Source: JBFJKD01 sp041601945 (lineage in GTDB: Bacteria > Pseudomonadota > Gammaproteobacteria > Pseudomonadales > Porticoccaceae). From it: a stretch of 64,000 nucleotides of DNA. The translations under genes and the position numbers were made by a program. Location of the stretch: positions 33,069-97,068 of the forward strand of contig JBFIHG010000004.1 in NCBI GenBank assembly GCA_041601945.1, in the 5' to 3' direction. This document shows positions 60,048-64,000 of the stretch, piece by piece. How positions within the stretch are numbered: position 1 is the first letter of the stretch; each line of letters opens with the position of its first letter. Under the pieces are notes generated by a model. The model did not search any database and was not told where the DNA came from. It saw nothing but the letters and a program-made list of their open reading frames with translations.

Positions 60048-61477
60048 TGAAAAACGCCCCCGATGTGAAACAAACTGAAGGCAAGTCGGTCACGGAAAAG
60101 GACACCTCTGGTCCCATTGTTGATTTAAAAAAATTGCGCCAACATCTCAATTTGTCTCCCGCCACGGACCTGAAATACATGTCCTATTCGTCGGAGGCGG
60201 TGATGTTACAAACGCCGGGATTGCACCGGTTGCTGTTGCTGGGTATCTCGGCGCTGATTTTTATTATGCTGATCTGGGCTTATTTCGCCGAAGTTGACGA
60301 ATTCACTCGCGGTGAAGGGCGCATCGTGCCCTCCAGCGACGTGCAAATTGTACAGAACCTGGAAGGCGGCATTTTGGCAAAGCTGTATGTTACCGAAGGG
60401 GAGTTGGTGGAGCGCGACCAACCGCTGATGCAGATTGACGATACATTATTTTCATCGACCTTCCGCGAACGGGCGTTGCAAGTGATGCAGCTCACCGCCA
60501 AGGCGGCACGCTTGCGGGCTGAGGCTCAATCCACCAGTTTCGACGAGGAATTAGCCAAGATTGATGTGGAGTTGGATGAGAGACTCGCACAAAGCGAACG
60601 CCAGTTGTTCCGCGCACGTGCCAACGAATTCCAAAGTCGGGTCGATGCATTGCACCAAAAAGTGGAGCAGAAAAAACAGGAGTTATCCTCGGTGCGGGGC
60701 AGTCGCCAGAATTTGGCCAATAGTTACGAGCTATTAAGCAGGGAGTTGTCCGTGACCCGACCGCTGGTGGCGGAGGGCGCCGTTTCCGCCGTTGAGTTAT
60801 TGCGGCTCGAGCGCCAGCTCAACGATCTGCAGGGCGAACTGAATCGAGCCCGTCTGGCAATTCCGCAACTGGAAGCGGAATATCAGGAAGCGCAAAACAA
60901 TGCCACCGGATTTGCGCAGAACTTCGCCAATGAGGCGCGCAAGGAGCTTAATGAGGTGACATCTGAGCTGGATCGTTACAAAGAGAGTAACCAGGCGTAT
61001 AAAGATCGGGTCGCGCGCACCATTGTACGCTCGCCAGTGCGGGGCACGGTCAAGCAGATCAAGGTCAAGACCGTGGGCGGGGTGATACAACCAGGCGCGG
61101 ATCTGGTGGAAATTGTACCGCTGGATGATTCTCTGCTGGTGGATGCCAAAGTACGTCCGGCGGATATTGCCTACCTGCACCCCAATCAGAAGGCCACGGT
61201 CAAATTCACCGCGTACGATTTTTCCATACACGGCGGGCTAGCTGCGAAGGTTGTGTTGATCAGCCCCGACACCATTGTGGACGAGGAGGGGGTAAGTTAT
61301 TATCAGGTGCGTTTACAAACAGTAAGTAGCAGTCTCGGCAAGGAAGGCGAGGATCCCCTCCCCATCATTCCCGGCATGACGGTTCAGGTCGATATTCTGA
61401 CTGGTAAAAAGACCGTCCTGGACTATATGCTGAAACCTATACTGAAAACCAAACAATTGGCATTTCGCGAGCGCTGA
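60047..61477 (+). CDS. T1SS membrane fusion protein, HlyD family (LapC-like)
   Basis: A 476-residue periplasmic adaptor linking the ABC exporter to the outer-membrane channel. It has a cytoplasmic N-terminus, one membrane helix (about 57-78), a biotinyl-lipoyl segment (EGRIVPSSDVQIVQNLEGGILAKLYV) and a long coiled coil (about 140-325). The second lipoyl half and the HlyD C-terminal domain follow (TIVRSPVRGTVKQIKVKTVGGVIQPG; IIPGMTVQVDILTGKKTV). It overlaps the ABC gene by one base. Confidence 0.94.
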   Translation: MKNAPDVKQTEGKSVTEKDTSGPIVDLKKLRQHLNLSPATDLKYMSYSSEAVMLQTPGLHRLLLLGISALIFIMLIWAYFAEVDEFTRGEGRIVPSSDVQIVQNLEGGILAKLYVTEGELVERDQPLMQIDDTLFSSTFRERALQVMQLTAKAARLRAEAQSTSFDEELAKIDVELDERLAQSERQLFRARANEFQSRVDALHQKVEQKKQELSSVRGSRQNLANSYELLSRELSVTRPLVAEGAVSAVELLRLERQLNDLQGELNRARLAIPQLEAEYQEAQNNATGFAQNFANEARKELNEVTSELDRYKESNQAYKDRVARTIVRSPVRGTVKQIKVKTVGGVIQPGADLVEIVPLDDSLLVDAKVRPADIAYLHPNQKATVKFTAYDFSIHGGLAAKVVLISPDTIVDEEGVSYYQVRLQTVSSSLGKEGEDPLPIIPGMTVQVDILTGKKTVLDYMLKPILKTKQLAFRER

Positions 61478-61800
61478 TTGTGTGTCAAACCACAGACAAC
61501 GGCGATAACTGGTTGTTTTTAAGGGGTAAGTGGTATCGCTCTGAGCCTAAGCGACCAAGCGGGCAGATCGGGGCATAAACGGTAATTGAATCACGGGCAT
61601 AGTGTGCTACAAAGCACATTGTGCGGGGCATAGAAGCCCAATGGATGCGTAACGTGTACAGGGACGGTAAAAAAGGGAATTGTGTGGGCACTTTAAGAAA
61701 CGGCTTTAATGATTTGTTTTAAATCATTTTTTGTTTTTTTGGTGCCCATTAACTGTATCGACATGAGTCAACGCAAAAAAAGGAAGAGGGAAACTTAGCC
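61478..61800 (+). other. Structured 323-base leader between LapC-like and TolC-like genes
   Basis: No ORF is supported here. Several perfect inverted repeats are visible: TGTGCT (61603-61608) with AGCACA (61613-61618), and AATGATTT (61708-61715) with AAATCATT (61721-61728). TGGGCAC (61685-61691) pairs with GTGCCCA (61742-61748) around the second hairpin. This strongly suggests a folded 5' UTR, an attenuator or a small RNA upstream of the channel gene. Confidence 0.5.
61708..61740 (+). terminator. Terminator-like hairpin with T-run before the TolC-like gene
   Basis: A perfect 8-bp AT-rich stem (61708-61715 with 61721-61728, 5-base loop) is followed by TTTTGTTTTTTT. It has the form of an intrinsic terminator. 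Its place inside the T1SS locus would separate the exporter/adaptor transcript from the channel/adhesin transcript, or act as an attenuator. The stem is GC-poor, so strength may be low. Confidence 0.55.
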
Positions 61801-63132
61801 ATGCTGCACAATAATCGCTTCACCCAAACCACCAAAAAACTGATTTTCACGCTGTTCGGCGCAGTGCTTATTGCCGCGCCCGCCAGTGCCGTTGATGTCC
61901 GCGAGGTCATCGCAACAACATTAACCACCAATCCGCAGGTGCTCGCCGAGCTGCGCGAAGTCGATGCCCGTGATCGTCAGGTACGCCAGGCTCTGGCGGG
62001 CTACTACCCCACGGTGGATTTGATCGCCGGGTTTGGCTTCCAGGAGCGCGATCCCACGGGGCGCACATTTCCCGGCCATCCCAACCGTACCCGCAACGAA
62101 CTCGAGCGCCGCGAAGCGCAACTGAATCTTCGCCAGTTGGTGTTCGATGGGTTCAACACCACCAACGAATACCGCAACCAGCAGGCCCGCGAAGAAAGCG
62201 CCAAACAACGGTCCCGTGCCGTGGGCGAGGATGTTTCTCTCGAAGTCGTGCGGGCGTTTACCGAAGTGCTCAAGCAGGAAGCGATTCTGAAATTGGCACA
62301 GGACACCCTGACCTTTCACGAGGAGGTCTACGGGCGCATGCAGAAGCGCGCCGATTCCGGGGTTGGCAGTCGCGCTGATCTGGATCAGATCGCCGGTCGT
62401 CTGGCCCTGGCCAAAACCAATCTGGCCTCTGCCTCAGCCAACGTGCGCGATGCCCGCATCAACTATCAACGTGTAGTCGGGGAGTTTCCTCAGGAAGGCA
62501 CCCTGGATAAGCCAGGTTCCTATCGCAAGCACTTGCCCGGTAGTGTCGATGAAGCGATAGCCAGGGCTGCGGAGAATCATCCCATCATGGCGGTGGCAAA
62601 TGCCGATGTTGAAGCGACCACCTTTCGCTACGAGCAGACCAAAAGCCCGTTCTATCCATCATTTCATGTCGAAGTCGAGCGGGATCTCAACGACAACATC
62701 GACGGTATTGAACAGCAGGTGGACGATCTGCGGGTTATGCTGCGCATGCGCTACAACCTGTATCGCGGTGGTGCGGATTCCGCACGCAAACAGGAATTTG
62801 CCTACCTGATGGAAAAAGCCAAGGAGATTCGCAACAACGCCCACCGTCAGGTGGAACAGGAAATGCGGTTAGCCTGGGTTGCCCACGAGACTCTGCAAGC
62901 GCAAATGCCGTCCCTGGAAGCCCATGTTGCGGATTCCACCCGCACTAAATCCGCTTACATCGACCAGTTTGACCTGGGTAGACGGACGCTGCTGGATTTA
63001 TTGAACACCGAAACTGAAAACGTCGGCGCTAAAACGTCGTTGATTTCGGCGCAGTACGATCTGATTTTTAACGAGTACCGTATTTTCCATAGCATGGGCG
63101 ATCTCATGTATATGGTCGGTGCCAAACTGTAG
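61801..63132 (+). CDS. TolC-family outer-membrane channel of the Lap-type T1SS
   Basis: A 443-residue TolC/LapE-like outer membrane efflux protein with a signal peptide (about 1-30, cleaved near ASAVDV). Two repeats of the OEP fold show long helices (LRQLVFDGFNTTNEYRNQQ and LYRGGADSARKQEF are the matching paired motifs) and a C-terminal QFDLGRRTLLDLLNTETE. It provides the trimeric exit duct for the adhesin. ATG 61801 follows AAGAGGGAAAC. It is separated from the adaptor gene by a structured 323-base leader. Confidence 0.92.
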   Translation: MLHNNRFTQTTKKLIFTLFGAVLIAAPASAVDVREVIATTLTTNPQVLAELREVDARDRQVRQALAGYYPTVDLIAGFGFQERDPTGRTFPGHPNRTRNELERREAQLNLRQLVFDGFNTTNEYRNQQAREESAKQRSRAVGEDVSLEVVRAFTEVLKQEAILKLAQDTLTFHEEVYGRMQKRADSGVGSRADLDQIAGRLALAKTNLASASANVRDARINYQRVVGEFPQEGTLDKPGSYRKHLPGSVDEAIARAAENHPIMAVANADVEATTFRYEQTKSPFYPSFHVEVERDLNDNIDGIEQQVDDLRVMLRMRYNLYRGGADSARKQEFAYLMEKAKEIRNNAHRQVEQEMRLAWVAHETLQAQMPSLEAHVADSTRTKSAYIDQFDLGRRTLLDLLNTETENVGAKTSLISAQYDLIFNEYRIFHSMGDLMYMVGAKL

Positions 63133-63143
63133 GGTAAGAACTT

Positions 63144-63171
63144 AGACCTGTTTCCATTCCGGAGCAGGTCT
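63144..63171 (+). repeat. Inverted repeat between TolC-like gene and adhesin gene
   Basis: AGACCTG (63144-63150) and CAGGTCT (63165-63171) form a 7-bp stem with a 14-base loop, in the 67-base gap. There is no T-run. It could be an mRNA processing or stability hairpin that lets the adhesin be expressed differently from the channel. Confidence 0.4.
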
Positions 63172-63199
63172 GAACTAACTATCCCGGAGGGGGCAAGAG

Positions 63200-64000
63200 A
63201 TGAACGACGAAACCAAACAGGGAACTGAAATCGAAGCAGCACAGGACGTCAAGGTCGTTGCTGTTCTCACAGCATCCAGCGGTGGCTCAGTAGTTGCCAT
63301 CGGTGCTGATGGCACCGTGCGCGAGCTGCAACCGGGCGATCCCATCTTCGTCGGCGATACCGTCGAGGCGGTACTGGGCGGCCAGGCGCTGGTCACTCTT
63401 GCCAATGGCGATATCAAGGAACTCCCGCGGGACGGCTCTTTCCTCTTTACGGCCGATAGCGTGACCCAGCTGGCCAGCTATAGCGACGGCGAGAATGGCT
63501 CCCAGTTTGAAGAACTGCTGGCGGCATTGGAACGCGGCGAAGACATCTCTGAAAAACTCGAAGAAACCGCAGCCGGTGGCGATAACCCTGGCGGCGGTGG
63601 TGCTGGTGACGAAATTGGCCAGGGCGCCATTTTTGGCCGCTCCATTAACGAAGTGCAGCCCCAGGCCGGATTTGATCCCAATCTGGACCCACGGCCGATT
63701 ATCGATCCGACCGCAGATACCGAGATCATCCTGAACGCGGGTGCGCCTGAGCCGCTCGACGACAACCCTAATCCGGAAGCTAACGAAAATATCGTTGCCG
63801 ATGGTGAGCTAGAGCTAGCAAATGGTCCGGTGACGACCACCGGAAATATTCTGGATAATGATATGGCTGGCGCCGACGGTTACGGCAATCCGCCGATTAC
63901 CGGAGTTGAGTACGACGGGTCCATCGGTCCTGCTACCAAAACAGTGGATGGCAACGTTATCACCTTTACCGCCTCCAACTGGGTATTGACCGTCAATACA
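63200..64000 (+). CDS. LapA-type giant RTX adhesin, N-terminal part (runs off the window)
   Basis: The open frame from ATG 63200 (site GGAGGGGG at 63186-63193) has 267 codons and no stop before the end. Residues 16-100 form the compact retention module of LapA-like adhesins (VVAVLTASSGGSVVAIGADG, LQPGDPIFVGDTVEAV). Residues 123-126 read TAAG, the cleavage site type used by the periplasmic protease LapG. A Gly-rich linker and a start of repeat domains (NILDNDMAGADG) follow. In the Lap system, cleavage under low c-di-GMP releases the adhesin. lapD and lapG are not in this window. Confidence 0.88.
   Translation, partial: MNDETKQGTEIEAAQDVKVVAVLTASSGGSVVAIGADGTVRELQPGDPIFVGDTVEAVLGGQALVTLANGDIKELPRDGSFLFTADSVTQLASYSDGENGSQFEELLAALERGEDISEKLEETAAGGDNPGGGGAGDEIGQGAIFGRSINEVQPQAGFDPNLDPRPIIDPTADTEIILNAGAPEPLDDNPNPEANENIVADGELELANGPVTTTGNILDNDMAGADGYGNPPITGVEYDGSIGPATKTVDGNVITFTASNWVLTVNT

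Noticed and set aside
61478..61800. c-di-GMP (GEMM) riboswitch upstream of the adhesin channel
   Set aside because: The conserved GGCAAACC and GACGCAAAGCC-type cores are not present, although the region is clearly structured.

Overview
The window is chromosomal DNA of moderate-to-high GC from a gammaproteobacterium. Gene order points to the Pseudomonadales/Cellvibrionales. The run leuC-leuD-leuB-asd-usg-fimV-truA-trpF-accD-folC-dedD-cvpA-purF-metZ, the block ffs-dnaX-ybaB-recR, and the block mlaA-(receiver/PP2C)-(STAS)-TerB-tal-dusA are all arranged much as in Pseudomonas. Species cannot be named from the sequence alone. I see no insertion sequence, prophage, CRISPR array, tRNA or rRNA.

Layout. 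1-15.7 kb is housekeeping metabolism on the + strand: leucine and aspartate-family synthesis, the polar-pole protein FimV, pseudouridylation, tryptophan, fatty acid, folate, purine and methionine genes. 15.8-19.7 kb is a MoxR-DUF58-transglutaminase (TgpA) operon. 19.8-23.1 kb holds a minus-strand extradiol-type dioxygenase, msrA with an overlapping DCC/DUF393 gene, and a cation/proton antiporter. 23.1-28.6 kb is a divergent accessory pair: a two-partner-secretion transporter (TpsB) on the minus strand, facing a FecR-domain protein and a CHASE2-PAS-GGDEF-EAL protein. 28.7-33.8 kb is a four-gene oligopeptide ABC importer on the minus strand. 33.9-39.3 kb carries the 4.5S SRP RNA, dnaX with an apparently intact programmed frameshift signal, ybaB, recR, rnd, ycgL, ycgN and a small membrane protein. 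39.4-43.1 kb has a POT peptide transporter and a MoxR/VWA pair, followed by the helicase gene hrpA.

47.1-49.7 kb is the most interesting accessory stretch. It is a compact hvfABC-type operon: a secreted RiPP precursor with six EGxCG motifs, a DUF692/MNIO oxidase and its DUF2063 partner. This family is known to make copper-binding modified peptides. It is preceded by an ECF-sigma-like promoter. Directly after it lie a three-repeat Pho box and the collapsed remnant of an outer-membrane protein gene.

49.8-54.6 kb holds mlaA, a PP2C phosphatase with a degenerate receiver domain, a STAS protein, and convergent TerB, tal and dusA. 54.8-57.6 kb has a Rieske oxygenase and an aldehyde dehydrogenase behind a palindromic operator. 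57.9-64.0 kb is a LapA-type giant adhesin locus: type I secretion ATPase, membrane fusion protein, TolC-like channel, and the start of an adhesin with a TAAG site of the LapG-cleaved kind. The adhesin runs off the window.

Functional themes are core biosynthesis interleaved with surface and envelope systems: TPS secretion, Lap adhesin, MlaA, FimV, c-di-GMP turnover and copper/oxidative stress handling. Start codons were reassigned for many genes using Shine-Dalgarno spacing or known N-termini. trpF is notable for having no ATG, GTG or TTG upstream of its conserved N-terminal motif.
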